Made by a program: the position numbers and the translations under genes
The notes under the pieces: generated by a model
What the model was told of the DNA's origin: nothing
Database searches by the model: none
Seen by the model: the letters and a program-made list of their open reading frames with translations, nothing else
Part shown: piece by piece, positions 18,107 through 25,052 of the stretch
How the letters are laid out: every line of letters starts with the position of its first letter
Position numbering within the stretch: the first letter of the stretch is position 1
Origin: Secundilactobacillus angelensis
GTDB taxonomy: Bacteria; Bacillota; Bacilli; Lactobacillales; Lactobacillaceae
Length of the DNA: 64,000 nucleotides
Direction: 5' to 3'
NCBI RefSeq assembly: GCF_012641075.1
Contig: NZ_JAAXLJ010000002.1
Span: 1-64,000 of the forward strand

Positions 18107-18514
18107 CTGTGTTGTTTCCTCCTACGGAAGTTTTATATTTGTTACTCGTGCATAGTAACCCACATTTGCCTGAATTGTAAGTGAAACGAATCGGGTGAGT
18201 TGGACGCTGGGTACCCTGTTACGTCGGCATTTATAAGGTGTGCGGTATGGCAGATTGGGCGGTGGTTTATACCCTTGGTTATGGTTGGCTAGTTAGTATT
18301 GGACTAGACCACATGGTGTGCCTGTTCGCCCTTTTGCTTACTGGTTAGTTGCCATTTAAAGACTCACATTTTACGACTTGGGTCTTTTGGTAGGCTTATT
18401 TTGGCTGTAATTTGTTAAAAGTTTTTTTAACTTTTTAATGTTTGGGACTGGATCGTGGCAGATGCCCCTTTATTTTCCTTGATGAGATATTTTGCGGCTT
18501 CCGAGTGATATAAC
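18107..18514. other. Intergenic stretch with one small hydrophobic reading frame
   Basis: Between the ComK-like gene and the small-RNA promoter I see only the 33-codon frame at 18247-18348 and a terminator-like repeat (AAAGAC...GTCTTT, about 18358-18392) after it. No other gene is supportable. Confidence 0.4.
18247..18348 (+). CDS. Possible 33-residue hydrophobic peptide
   Basis: ATG 18247 follows AAGG with about 8-9 bases spacing. The peptide is mostly hydrophobic (VVYTLGYGWLVSIGL, then VCLFALLLTG), could cross the membrane once, and is followed by a terminator-like repeat. It could be a small toxin or leader peptide, or chance. I do not recognise it. Confidence 0.2.
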   Translation: MADWAVVYTLGYGWLVSIGLDHMVCLFALLLTG

Positions 18515-18543
18515 TTGGGATATTATTGGTCACATGCTATACT
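18515..18543 (+). promoter_or_regulatory. Extended -10 promoter of the candidate small RNA
   Basis: TTGGGA (18515-18520), 17-base spacer, TATACT (18538-18543) with TGC just before the -10. Predicted start near 18550, right at the first hairpin of the RNA. Confidence 0.6.
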
Positions 18544-18549
18544 GCCTGC

Positions 18550-18662
18550 GTAGTCGAAAGACTACTACTCGTTGATTGTCGAAAGACAACCTCTGTTTGA
18601 CGTCGTTCTAGTGCTTGCTAGATACGAAAGCACTTCGGTCCATCTCACCGAGGCGTTTTTTT
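18550..18662 (+). ncRNA. Candidate structured small RNA, about 113 nt
   Basis: A promoter is followed at once by a chain of hairpins: 18550-18565 (6-bp stem, GAAA loop), 18576-18589 (5-bp stem, GAAA loop), 18611-18633 (GTGCTT/AAGCAC) and a terminator stem 18633-18639 with 18647-18653 ending in T7. The first two hairpins share the decamer GTCGAAAGAC. No reading frame with a ribosome site lies inside. The layout is that of an independently transcribed regulatory RNA. I do not recognise the family. It sits between the ComK-like gene and the par-type toxin locus. Confidence 0.6.
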
Positions 18663-18865
18663 AGTGGGCTCATTTAGTGCTCGTTGCGTCTATCCTACGA
18701 CCGTCAGGGCGTTTCCCCTCACTTGTCACCTAGGATGACTGGCATTGAAAGTCTGGTGGCTTTCGTCGATCGACTGAAATTGGACGGCCATCATGCTGCC
18801 AATTTGACGCGGTGTTTGACTGAAACCATTGGCCATTGATGAGTACGTTTCGTCTGGGCTGTTGC

Positions 18866-18893
18866 TTGACTTGGTTTATTTCTCTGGTAGAAT
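18866..18893 (+). promoter_or_regulatory. Promoter of the par-type antitoxin RNA
   Basis: TTGACT (18866-18871), 16-base spacer, TAGAAT (18888-18893). It faces the toxin gene, as expected for convergent RNA I/RNA II transcription. Confidence 0.65.
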
Positions 18894-18900
18894 AAGAGAT

Positions 18901-18926
18901 GAATAAACGTTGTCATTGATGACACA
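18901..18926 (+). repeat. par direct repeat, copy in the antitoxin RNA
   Basis: Matches 19068-19093 at 23 of 26 positions. In par loci such repeats give the short complementary patches through which RNA II binds RNA I. Confidence 0.75.
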
Positions 18927-18932
18927 AGAAAA

Positions 18933-18958
18933 GAGAGCCGGTGCTGGCTCTCTTTTTT
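18933..18958. terminator. Shared bidirectional terminator of the par-type module
   Basis: Seven-bp stem GAGAGCC/GGCTCTC with T6 on the plus strand and a TTTTC run on the minus strand. It ends both toxin and antitoxin RNAs. Confidence 0.8.
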
Positions 18959-18993
18959 GGTGCCTTTCGCTGGTTTTCATCGCCCGTTGCCTG

Positions 18994-19083
18994 CTAGTGT
19001 TTTCGGCCCAGCCAATTAGCGAATAACGCTACAAGGATGCCAGATATCACACTAGCAAGGATCGTTAGAATAAACGCTGTCAT
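18994..19083 (-). CDS. Fst/Lpt-type small membrane toxin (29 aa)
   Basis: Twenty-nine codons from ATG 19083 to TAG 18994: a hydrophobic membrane helix (residues 4-21, ILTILASVISGILVALF) followed by ANWLGRKH. A short helix with a polar, charged C-terminus (W/HWL..R pattern) is typical of Fst/Lpt peptides, which insert into the membrane and disturb it. The ribosome site GGGGGG lies 8 bases upstream. The promoter is at 19146-19174 and the terminator is shared with an antisense RNA (18900-18958). Chromosomal par copies are common in lactobacilli and enterococci; whether this one is a stabiliser or a stress module is unknown. Confidence 0.75.
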   Translation of the reverse strand: MTAFILTILASVISGILVALFANWLGRKH

Positions 19084-19093
19084 TAATAACACC
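19068..19093 (-). repeat. par direct repeat, copy over the toxin start codon
   Basis: Covers the toxin start codon (19083-19081) and the bases just upstream. The antisense RNA carries a near-identical copy at 18901-18926. Confidence 0.75.
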
Positions 19094-19145
19094 CCCCTTC
19101 TCCGTAATCAGATGTGCATTGCTTTGAAAGTCGGGCAAGCGTAGT

Positions 19146-19174
19146 AGTCTATAGAACTTGGGTGGCTGATACAA
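19146..19174 (-). promoter_or_regulatory. Promoter of the Fst-like toxin mRNA
   Basis: On the minus strand TTGTAT (19174-19169), 17-base spacer, TAGACT (19151-19146). It leaves a leader of about 55 bases before the toxin start, room for the 5' stem-loop usual in RNA I. Confidence 0.55.
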
Positions 19175-19196
19175 GATTTGAGGGGAAATTGACACA

Positions 19197-19376
19197 ATGG
19201 GGGTAATTATTGTGGAGAATACAAACATTACATTTAGTATTGAGCACGCAGATTTAAATATCCAACCTACTCATCTTTCGGAGGAGGAAAAGCAACGTAT
19301 TATTGACGCATCAGCGGCTGAGATATTTGGGCAACCCGTCGTACGGGACATACTACGAGAACTTTCTAAGCTTTAA
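19197..19376 (+). CDS. Small hypothetical protein (59 aa)
   Basis: Fifty-nine residues from ATG 19197 to TAA 19374-19376. A GAGGGG site lies about 11 bases upstream, and a clear terminator follows at 19401-19439, which supports a real gene. The protein is soluble and acidic-helical: THLSEEEKQRIIDASAAEIF, then VRDILRELSKL. I do not recognise it. It starts right beside the par toxin promoter, which runs the other way. Confidence 0.5.
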   Translation: MGVIIVENTNITFSIEHADLNIQPTHLSEEEKQRIIDASAAEIFGQPVVRDILRELSKL

Positions 19377-19400
19377 TGTCGCCAAAATGCCGATGGTGAA

Positions 19401-19439
19401 AACGACCTCACTCCTTTGATAGGAATGAGGCCGTTTTTT
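19401..19439 (+). terminator. Rho-independent terminator
   Basis: Stem 19401-19415 with 19421-19435 (two mismatches, 5-nt loop) running into T6. It ends the 59-residue gene at 19197-19376. Confidence 0.85.
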
Positions 19440-19818
19440 AGTGTTTACGGTTATATTTAAACAATTCACTATCTTTGTCCCTATTTGGTGATTGGGGTAT
19501 TTCAGGGGAACATATGTGCTAGAATGATAGCTGGAATAATACAAGGTTGAGGATATACTCCAACCAAGAGTAGTAACTTAAATTCAACCTAATCTATAAG
19601 AGTAAACAATTTGGGTGAAGAGCGTATGTAACTTACGAACTAAAGTACTACATTACACTTTTATTTACTTACTTGGGAAAACATTCTTATAAAGTCTCCA
19701 AAAGCGGAAATTTTACCACATAAATCACTAAATCATAATATTACTTGAAAGTTCTTTTATTAATACTCAAAAGAATCTTCCATCGGAAAACTATTTCAAT
19801 ATGTAAGGAGAGTTTATT
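19440..19818. other. AT-rich intergenic region before the accessory island
   Basis: No gene is visible. A TGC-TAGAAT extended -10 box (near 19510) with a weak -35 could drive the DUF4145-like gene through a leader of about 300 bases. Base composition drops here compared with the regions on either side of 19-28 kb. Confidence 0.4.
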
Positions 19819-20547
19819 TTGTCACAAACACCATTCATTACTAATTACCCCAAAACTAGCATCGTTGAAATTAAATCACCCAATTATGGTCAAATTGACT
19901 GTTCAATTGAAGTTCCTAATTACTGTGCATTTGAAAATCTTCCTAGTAATTTTTCCGACATACACCACGGTACAATTGAGGAATTTGTCGATAACTATAG
20001 TCAATCAACATATCACTTCCCTATACTATATGAATGTAATTCGTGTCATGCATTTTTTGTATTAGACTACTTTTTCAATAGTTTAGATAGTTCTGTGACA
20101 ACGAACATTGCACCGTATGATTATGATTTCGGCCATTATGAATACAACTTCGATGAATTAATTGCAGACGTATCCCCAAGGTTTAAAAGTATTTATTTAC
20201 AAACTGAAATGGCTGAACAAAAGGACCTTTCCGAAATCGATGAGTTTGGTTATAGAAAGGCACTTGAATTTCTTGTAAAGGATTATTTAATAAAATACAC
20301 TCATGAAACAGATGAGAATATTGGGGATCTCCCTTTGGGAGCATGCATAAAAAAATTAGATTCTAAAGACCTAGAAATAACTGCCACTATTGCATCATGG
20401 ATAGGCAATGATGGCACGCATTATGTACAGAAGAATCCTGAGCTGACTATAAGCGATGAAAAGAACTACCTTGAGGCTGTGGTGGCTTTTATTACTTACA
20501 AAGTTCGAGCGCAGAAAGCTCGTGACTACAAAAAATCACATTCCTAG
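19819..20547 (+). CDS. DUF4145-like (HEPN-clan) protein
   Basis: A 242-residue soluble protein starting at TTG 19819, eight bases after AAGGAGAG. A C-x-x-C pair (ECNSCHAF, near residue 76) lies in the N-terminal half. The C-terminal half has the DUF4145-type pattern: YLQTEMAEQ, YRKALEFLVKDYL, and then IASWIGNDGTH, comparable to the GN-x-A-x-H region of that family. DUF4145 belongs to the HEPN clan and often occurs in defence islands or fused to restriction proteins. The catalytic Rx4-6H is not evident, so it may be a binding or sensing module. It precedes an Abi_2/HEPN gene on the same strand, 275 bases away. Confidence 0.6.
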   Translation: MSQTPFITNYPKTSIVEIKSPNYGQIDCSIEVPNYCAFENLPSNFSDIHHGTIEEFVDNYSQSTYHFPILYECNSCHAFFVLDYFFNSLDSSVTTNIAPYDYDFGHYEYNFDELIADVSPRFKSIYLQTEMAEQKDLSEIDEFGYRKALEFLVKDYLIKYTHETDENIGDLPLGACIKKLDSKDLEITATIASWIGNDGTHYVQKNPELTISDEKNYLEAVVAFITYKVRAQKARDYKKSHS

Positions 20548-20822
20548 ATTAGGAATTCACTCACAGCAGTCCGTTTAGGTAACCCATTGATTCAAATTAC
20601 TATTACAACGACAAAGTAGATGAACTACCTCCACCTTGTATTACAATTAGCCTGTACATCATTGCAAATAATTCAGTAAGAAGTTTACAAAAGCGGGAAC
20701 GCTACACCTGTACTTCTCGGAAACCTTTTGGTTGAAAGATAATTAAGCTGCTAAAAAAGTAAATAGCTCGACTCAATTCAATCGTGATCCGCATATTTTC
20801 TGGGTCTGAAAGGAAACTTACA

Positions 20823-21731
20823 TTGACATTAAAAGAAATAAAGCCTATGTATTCAACCACCATGCTCATTGCACACATGAAACAAAAAGGAATTAAGTTC
20901 AACATTGCAAGTGAAGATGATGCTCGCTTAATGCTTGAACAAAAGAATTATTACTTTAAGCTCACTTCGTACCGTAAAAACTTCCCTAAAATCGATGATC
21001 AATATCAAAACTTGGACTTTGCCTATTTAACTGATCTTGCTTCAATTGATATGCAATTACGCGAATACCTACTAAATCTTTCACTAGATATTGAACACGG
21101 CATTAAAGTTAAATTAATGTCATTAATTTCAAATGATCCCTCAGAGGACGGTTACTCAATCGTTCAAGATTTTAAAGCAGCAAACGAGCAGAGCTACCAA
21201 AAAACTATTAGCTACTTAAAAAAGAATCGGTATCTTCACGATTTATATGAAAAGCATCATGCCGAACCGTCTATTTGGGTTTTTTTTGAAGTTATGACCT
21301 TGGGAACGTTGTCTATGTTCGTTGATTTCTACGTAAAACGTTCCCCTGTAAAAGCTGTTAAAAGGATTCATAAATTTCTGAAATTCACCAAAAACATCCG
21401 TAATGCGTGCGCACATAACAACCCCCTTTTAGTCAATTTATTCAGTGAACGTGAATTTCTCAGACAGCCATCGGCTCCAGTTAAAAGTGCTTCAAATACA
21501 ATAGGAATCTCTTCACAATATTTGAATGATTTAAAGGTTAATGACTTAGTTTCTTTATTCTATTTACATCAAACATTACAAAGTCCTGCTTTAGGTAAAC
21601 ACCGTGTTCACCAAGGAAAACGACTGATAAACAGATTCCATCGACATAGTGATTGGTATGCAGACAATGTCAATATCACAACTTTTATTAAAATACTTAC
21701 CGTTTTGGTTGACTACATTGATTGCAACTAG
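20823..21731 (+). CDS. Abi_2 (AbiD/AbiF-type) abortive-infection protein
   Basis: A 302-residue protein. The N-terminus has the family pattern: MLIAHMKQKGIKF, an L..QKNYYFKLTSYRKNF segment, and LDFAYLTDLASIDMQLREYLL followed by a helix LDIEHGIKVKLM. Near residue 196 is RNACAH, an Rx4H motif typical of HEPN ribonucleases. AbiD/AbiF proteins of lactococci abort phage growth. TTG 20823 is preferred because AAAGGAAA lies just upstream; a GTG at 20784 has no ribosome site. A terminator at 21802-21842 follows. It probably acts alone, as known for the family, but the DUF4145-like gene upstream could be its partner. Confidence 0.8.
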   Translation: MTLKEIKPMYSTTMLIAHMKQKGIKFNIASEDDARLMLEQKNYYFKLTSYRKNFPKIDDQYQNLDFAYLTDLASIDMQLREYLLNLSLDIEHGIKVKLMSLISNDPSEDGYSIVQDFKAANEQSYQKTISYLKKNRYLHDLYEKHHAEPSIWVFFEVMTLGTLSMFVDFYVKRSPVKAVKRIHKFLKFTKNIRNACAHNNPLLVNLFSEREFLRQPSAPVKSASNTIGISSQYLNDLKVNDLVSLFYLHQTLQSPALGKHRVHQGKRLINRFHRHSDWYADNVNITTFIKILTVLVDYIDCN

Positions 21732-21801
21732 TAACATGTGAATTAAGGAAAAGACGGTTCGACCGTTTGCTAACTAAGGTACTGCTGAACGTTAGTTATT
21801 G

Positions 21802-21842
21802 AAAAGGCTAGCTGACGTATTTATACGTTGGCTGGTCTTTTA
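21802..21842 (+). terminator. Rho-independent terminator after the Abi gene
   Basis: Long imperfect stem (AAAAGGCTAGCTGACGTA with TACGTTGGCTGGTCTTTT, 4-nt loop) ending in a T-run. Confidence 0.75.
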
Positions 21843-21905
21843 ATTTACCCATAATTAAAAAGCCTGAAAAGTATTTTACATTTGTTGATCTTTTCGTGCT
21901 GAAAA

Positions 21906-21943
21906 ACAAAAAGTCTTCTAACCTATGTAGGTCAGAAGACTTC
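21906..21943 (-). terminator. Rho-independent terminator (minus strand)
   Basis: Stem 21912-21924 with 21929-21941 followed on the minus strand by U5. It ends the membrane-protein/RelB transcript. Confidence 0.8.
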
Positions 21944-21952
21944 ATTATCAGA

Positions 21953-22201
21953 TTATACTTTAATATGTGACTTTTCCCTCACTGCAGCTTTAGCAAGCTG
22001 GTGCTTCTTGCGCTCATTCAGCCAAAGCAAAATGAAGAATATTCCACTGCTGATGCCCCAAGCAATACCCGTTATCAGCGATAGCCAAAGCGGGTGAAAA
22101 AAGATGGTGATCATCATTAGAATAAACGCAACAGAATTAAATCTGTCATTAATTTTGTTCCATTTGTCGTATGGGGCAATCCATACCTTTGCAGTTTTCA
22201 T
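21953..22201 (-). CDS. Small two-helix membrane protein
   Basis: Eighty-two residues: a short soluble N-terminus (AKVWIAPYDKWNKIND), two hydrophobic helices (FILMMITIFFHPLWLSLI and IAWGISSGIFFILLWL) and a basic tail (ERKKHQLAKAAVREKSH). I do not recognise the family. It lies 46 bases after a RelB/DinJ-type antitoxin, in the place where a RelE/YafQ toxin is normally found, and shares its terminator. It could be an unrelated hitchhiker, or a membrane-acting partner of the antitoxin. Confidence 0.6.
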   Translation of the reverse strand: MKTAKVWIAPYDKWNKINDRFNSVAFILMMITIFFHPLWLSLITGIAWGISSGIFFILLWLNERKKHQLAKAAVREKSHIKV

Positions 22202-22247
22202 TATTCGTCATCGGCTTTCAGAGATTTAGTGGTCGTCACGGTCTACA

Positions 22248-22517
22248 TTAAATATGATCTTCCAACTGTTTAATGGCGTCAAATTGAGTCAAATTACGGA
22301 TATGCAGTGCATCAGTACGGGCTTCATCAACATCGTCTGGAATCAGAGTCGACTTGTCGAGTGGCCATGAGTTGTTGATGACCGTTTGCGCTAAGAACAT
22401 ATTAACTGCCGTGCTCAGATCAAGCCCCAGCGCAGCATAGATTTTCTGAGCTTCTTCTTTTGTTTGCTTATCCACTCGTACGTCTATCCGAGCATTCTTA
22501 TTCTTTGGTTTGAACAT
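22248..22517 (-). CDS. RelB/DinJ-family antitoxin
   Basis: Eighty-nine residues. The N-terminus (ARIDVRVDKQTKEEAQKIYA) is the ribbon-helix-helix DNA-binding part, followed by LGLDLSTAVNMFLAQTV, the classic RelB/DinJ helix, and a C-terminal toxin-binding tail. Such proteins repress their own operon and neutralise RelE/YafQ mRNA interferases. No RelE/YafQ homologue is present next to it on either side; the following gene encodes an 82-residue membrane protein. Upstream (22545-22580) a GCGCTTA...TAAGC inverted repeat could be the operator. It may be an orphan antitoxin or part of an unusual pair. Confidence 0.8.
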   Translation of the reverse strand: MFKPKNKNARIDVRVDKQTKEEAQKIYAALGLDLSTAVNMFLAQTVINNSWPLDKSTLIPDDVDEARTDALHIRNLTQFDAIKQLEDHI

Positions 22518-22895
22518 GTCAGCACCTCATGGATTATTTTAGTATATGTGCGCTTACTATACATAATATAAGCAAATTACTGGTGACATAAATTTCAGAA
22601 ACTAAGTTAATTTGCAGTGATTCTGGATAGATGATGAATACTTAATTTAAAAATACAAAGGAGTCTCTTATATGATCAAGAATAATTAAAATAAGTTAAA
22701 ATTTCAAATCCATGGGAAAACGGGTAATATGATAACTTTAATTTCATCAAAGATTTTGAGATGGTTGTTGGTATGGGTAATACATTCAGGTGTTAAGTTC
22801 TCATAATTTAATGCTAATTACAAAAAAACAACACTTTACAATCTGAAGTGCTGTTTTTAACTTAAGAAATTACGGAATTACAATCAATGATTTTA
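22518..22895. other. Intergenic region with antitoxin promoter area and a gene remnant
   Basis: The left part carries the RelB-type promoter region. At about 22660-22688 a perfect ribosome site (AAAGGAG) precedes ATG and only four more codons before a stop, like the start of a decayed gene. A bidirectional terminator (22822-22859) closes the region. No full gene is seen. Confidence 0.45.
22822..22859. terminator. Bidirectional terminator
   Basis: ACAACACTT (22829-22837) pairs with AAGTGCTGT (22847-22855), flanked by A7 and T5. It follows the stop of the gene at 22896-23438 on the minus strand. Confidence 0.75.
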
Positions 22896-23438
22896 TTATA
22901 TTTGTGATCGTACTTTTTCCAGTGATTCTATCAAGTCTAGCCCCATGTCGCCATCAAATTCCCAATTAGTTCTTGAGACAGTCTGTTTGTCATTTGTTTT
23001 TAGCTCATTAATGCTTTCATCAAGCGAATTCACCGAATTATCAGCAACTTTTTGGTAGCTAATTGATTGATCCCAAATTGGTTTTTCAAAATGCTTTTGA
23101 TTTCTTATTCGAAGATAATTTAACGTAAACAAATATTTTCGTAACAAAAATACACTTTCAGATTGTTCAGTCACAAATTGCCTATCAATTATCATTTCCC
23201 TAGTATCAAAATTTTGTCTTATACAGGCTTCTCTTATTCTAAGATTCAGTTGTCCACGAATAGTTTCTATCGCTTGCACGACGTCTGTAACTTTATCAAT
23301 TTTGTTATCAAACTTTTCTTTTTTATTCCTTTTTTCCGCAAGTTTATTATTCATCCATGGTGCAAAAAGCCCAGTAACAGCTAGTGCTACTGTGAATGAA
23401 ATACCCCCAGTAATAAAATAGTTCAATAAATTATTCAT
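22896..23438 (-). CDS. Membrane-anchored hypothetical protein
   Basis: One hundred and eighty residues: an N-terminal membrane helix (YFITGGISFTVALAVTGLF), a strongly basic linker (NNKLAEKRNKKEKFDNKI) and a helical cytoplasmic domain with no motif I recognise. Membrane-anchored helical proteins of this shape are common in defence islands, often of unknown role. It is about 150 bases downstream of a SEFIR/TIR-like gene on the same strand, but the intervening sequence could hold a promoter, so operon membership is open. Confidence 0.55.
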   Translation of the reverse strand: MNNLLNYFITGGISFTVALAVTGLFAPWMNNKLAEKRNKKEKFDNKIDKVTDVVQAIETIRGQLNLRIREACIRQNFDTREMIIDRQFVTEQSESVFLLRKYLFTLNYLRIRNQKHFEKPIWDQSISYQKVADNSVNSLDESINELKTNDKQTVSRTNWEFDGDMGLDLIESLEKVRSQI

Positions 23439-23588
23439 CTTTATTTTCCTTTCTTAAAAAAGTCACTCTACGTTGAACGGATAATGAGAAATTTCAATAA
23501 ATTCAGTTTTCTTAGCGACTTTCAACTTCAAAAGAACATGAGAATTCACCCAGTACGATTTGCTGAAGTAACTTTTACTTTGTAACTG

Positions 23589-25004
23589 TTAATACATTTT
23601 ATTACTGTCATATTCACTAAGCGCTGGAACTCCAGTAAAATTACCGAAGCGAGTAAATTCGTTATACTCCTTAGCTGCTTCTAACTCTTCTTTACTTAAA
23701 CCAGTGAGTGATAACAATATATTCATATTTTCTGACATGTCTAAGTTATCGAGCAGTGGGAAGTCCGGAACTGGTACCCACACATCCCCAATTTGAATTT
23801 TAGGAATCCATGTCCTCGAAACCGAATCATCACGGTGAAAGCGTAACCTTCCAATATAAAATAGTAAGATATCTGCTGACCACAATTGATTATTATCCGA
23901 TTTATTTCTTTGGGACAGTAGTTCGCCCTCAGGACTTAGAAATGGCTGTTTGAGACTCGAGTTATGATCATAGATACTCATCGACGGTTTGTTTAAGGCT
24001 TCAAAATTAACCTTATAATTCGAGCTCTTATACTTGATTTCAACTAAATACTTCAGCTTGTCCCATTGACGCTGTTTTATCAATTCACCGCAAACAATCA
24101 AGAATTGCTCTAATAAGATAAACTTAATAGCGTCAAATCTTTCTTCTGGGTTATGAGGTTTATCAATGAATTCATTTACCTTGCTAAAATATTCAGCCAG
24201 ATAGGCAATATCCGCTTCACCACTTCTGATATATAGCCGCACGCATTCCTTAAACTTTTCTTCTACCGAATCAAAACTGGCTAACTTATCCATCACCATC
24301 TGGTAAATTTCTTCTTTTGAGTGCCATTCCTTAGTAATATCACACTGTTTTACCAGCTTAAGCAGTTCTGAAATAAATTCATTCTCAAATAAGTTGGCCA
24401 AACGGTGCGGTGTGTCAACGTAACTGTTGATTAACGTTGCGGCCCTTCTAAGTGGATAGTCATTTGCTTCATGGTTAAGAATTTTTTCTGGTACCGGTCC
24501 AAGCATGGGCTTTTCGATTACCGTTTGATCATAGATAACATTGACTAGCTCCTCGAACATTTCTGCATGTTTCTGGGGATTGGAAAAATCGAGGTAAAAT
24601 TTTGAACTCAGAAAAGTTGGAATGCAAGCTTGTTGATTCTCATCGAGCTCCTTTAAGATTGGAATATACTTTCTTGGGGAAGTTCGCTTATATATCTCGG
24701 GGGTTAATATTTGCGTCTCTGTGCCCACACCACCTTGACGATTATTAGCTTTTTCTTTGTACTGTTTATCACACACAATTAACACTTTGTCTATGGATTT
24801 ATCATTAACCTCCTTCTCCATATATACATACATATCATCGCCTTTCTGTAAATCCCAGAAGTCAACGGCTACATCAATTCCGTTATTTACCAGTTCTTTG
24901 GCAAGAGCATTGACCCATGCTTTACTTGACCAAGAATAGGAAATAAACACCTTTTTTCGAGGATATGCTTGTTTAGCTGGTTCAACTACATTTTCTTTTT
25001 CCAT
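23589..25004 (-). CDS. SEFIR/TIR-like domain protein
   Basis: A 471-residue protein. Residues ~17-160 form a TIR-superfamily domain of SEFIR type: KKVFISYSW at the first strand, then AKELVNNGIDVAVDFWDL, KGDDMYVYMEKEV, and VLIVCDKQYKEKANNR-GGVGTE. Bacterial proteins of this kind act in abortive anti-phage defence; many TIR enzymes cleave NAD, and single-gene SEFIR defence systems have been reported. The remaining ~300 residues are helical with no motif I recognise and probably sense the trigger. ATG 25004 has AGGAGAATTAA just upstream. It follows the subtilase/ATPase pair on the same strand with a 48-base gap, so the three are probably cotranscribed. Confidence 0.8.
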   Translation of the reverse strand: MEKENVVEPAKQAYPRKKVFISYSWSSKAWVNALAKELVNNGIDVAVDFWDLQKGDDMYVYMEKEVNDKSIDKVLIVCDKQYKEKANNRQGGVGTETQILTPEIYKRTSPRKYIPILKELDENQQACIPTFLSSKFYLDFSNPQKHAEMFEELVNVIYDQTVIEKPMLGPVPEKILNHEANDYPLRRAATLINSYVDTPHRLANLFENEFISELLKLVKQCDITKEWHSKEEIYQMVMDKLASFDSVEEKFKECVRLYIRSGEADIAYLAEYFSKVNEFIDKPHNPEERFDAIKFILLEQFLIVCGELIKQRQWDKLKYLVEIKYKSSNYKVNFEALNKPSMSIYDHNSSLKQPFLSPEGELLSQRNKSDNNQLWSADILLFYIGRLRFHRDDSVSRTWIPKIQIGDVWVPVPDFPLLDNLDMSENMNILLSLTGLSKEELEAAKEYNEFTRFGNFTGVPALSEYDSNKMY

Positions 25005-25052
25005 TTAATTCTCCTATCCAGTAAATTTAGCAACTATATATGCTCAAAACTG

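Larger units (their letters stand above)
18900..18958 (+). ncRNA. Antisense antitoxin RNA (RNA II-like) of an Fst/par-type module
   Basis: About 59 nt from the predicted start to the T-run of the shared terminator (stem 18933-18939 with 18946-18952). Its 5' part (18901-18926) is a direct repeat, 23 of 26 bases, of the toxin start region at 19068-19093, so the RNA can pair with the toxin mRNA over its start codon. The length, convergent layout and shared bidirectional terminator match the E. faecalis par locus, where RNA II blocks translation of Fst. Confidence 0.7.

Noticed and set aside
18205-18214. GGGTACCC near 18209 as a third crossover site
   Set aside because: It lacks the central asymmetric dinucleotide and the matching AAAA flanks.
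18735-18839. 34-codon frame between the small RNA and the par antitoxin
   Set aside because: No proper ribosome site or promoter, no recognisable feature; likely chance.
22672-22689. ATG with perfect ribosome site but five codons only
   Set aside because: Too short for a gene; noted as a possible remnant in the intergenic entry.
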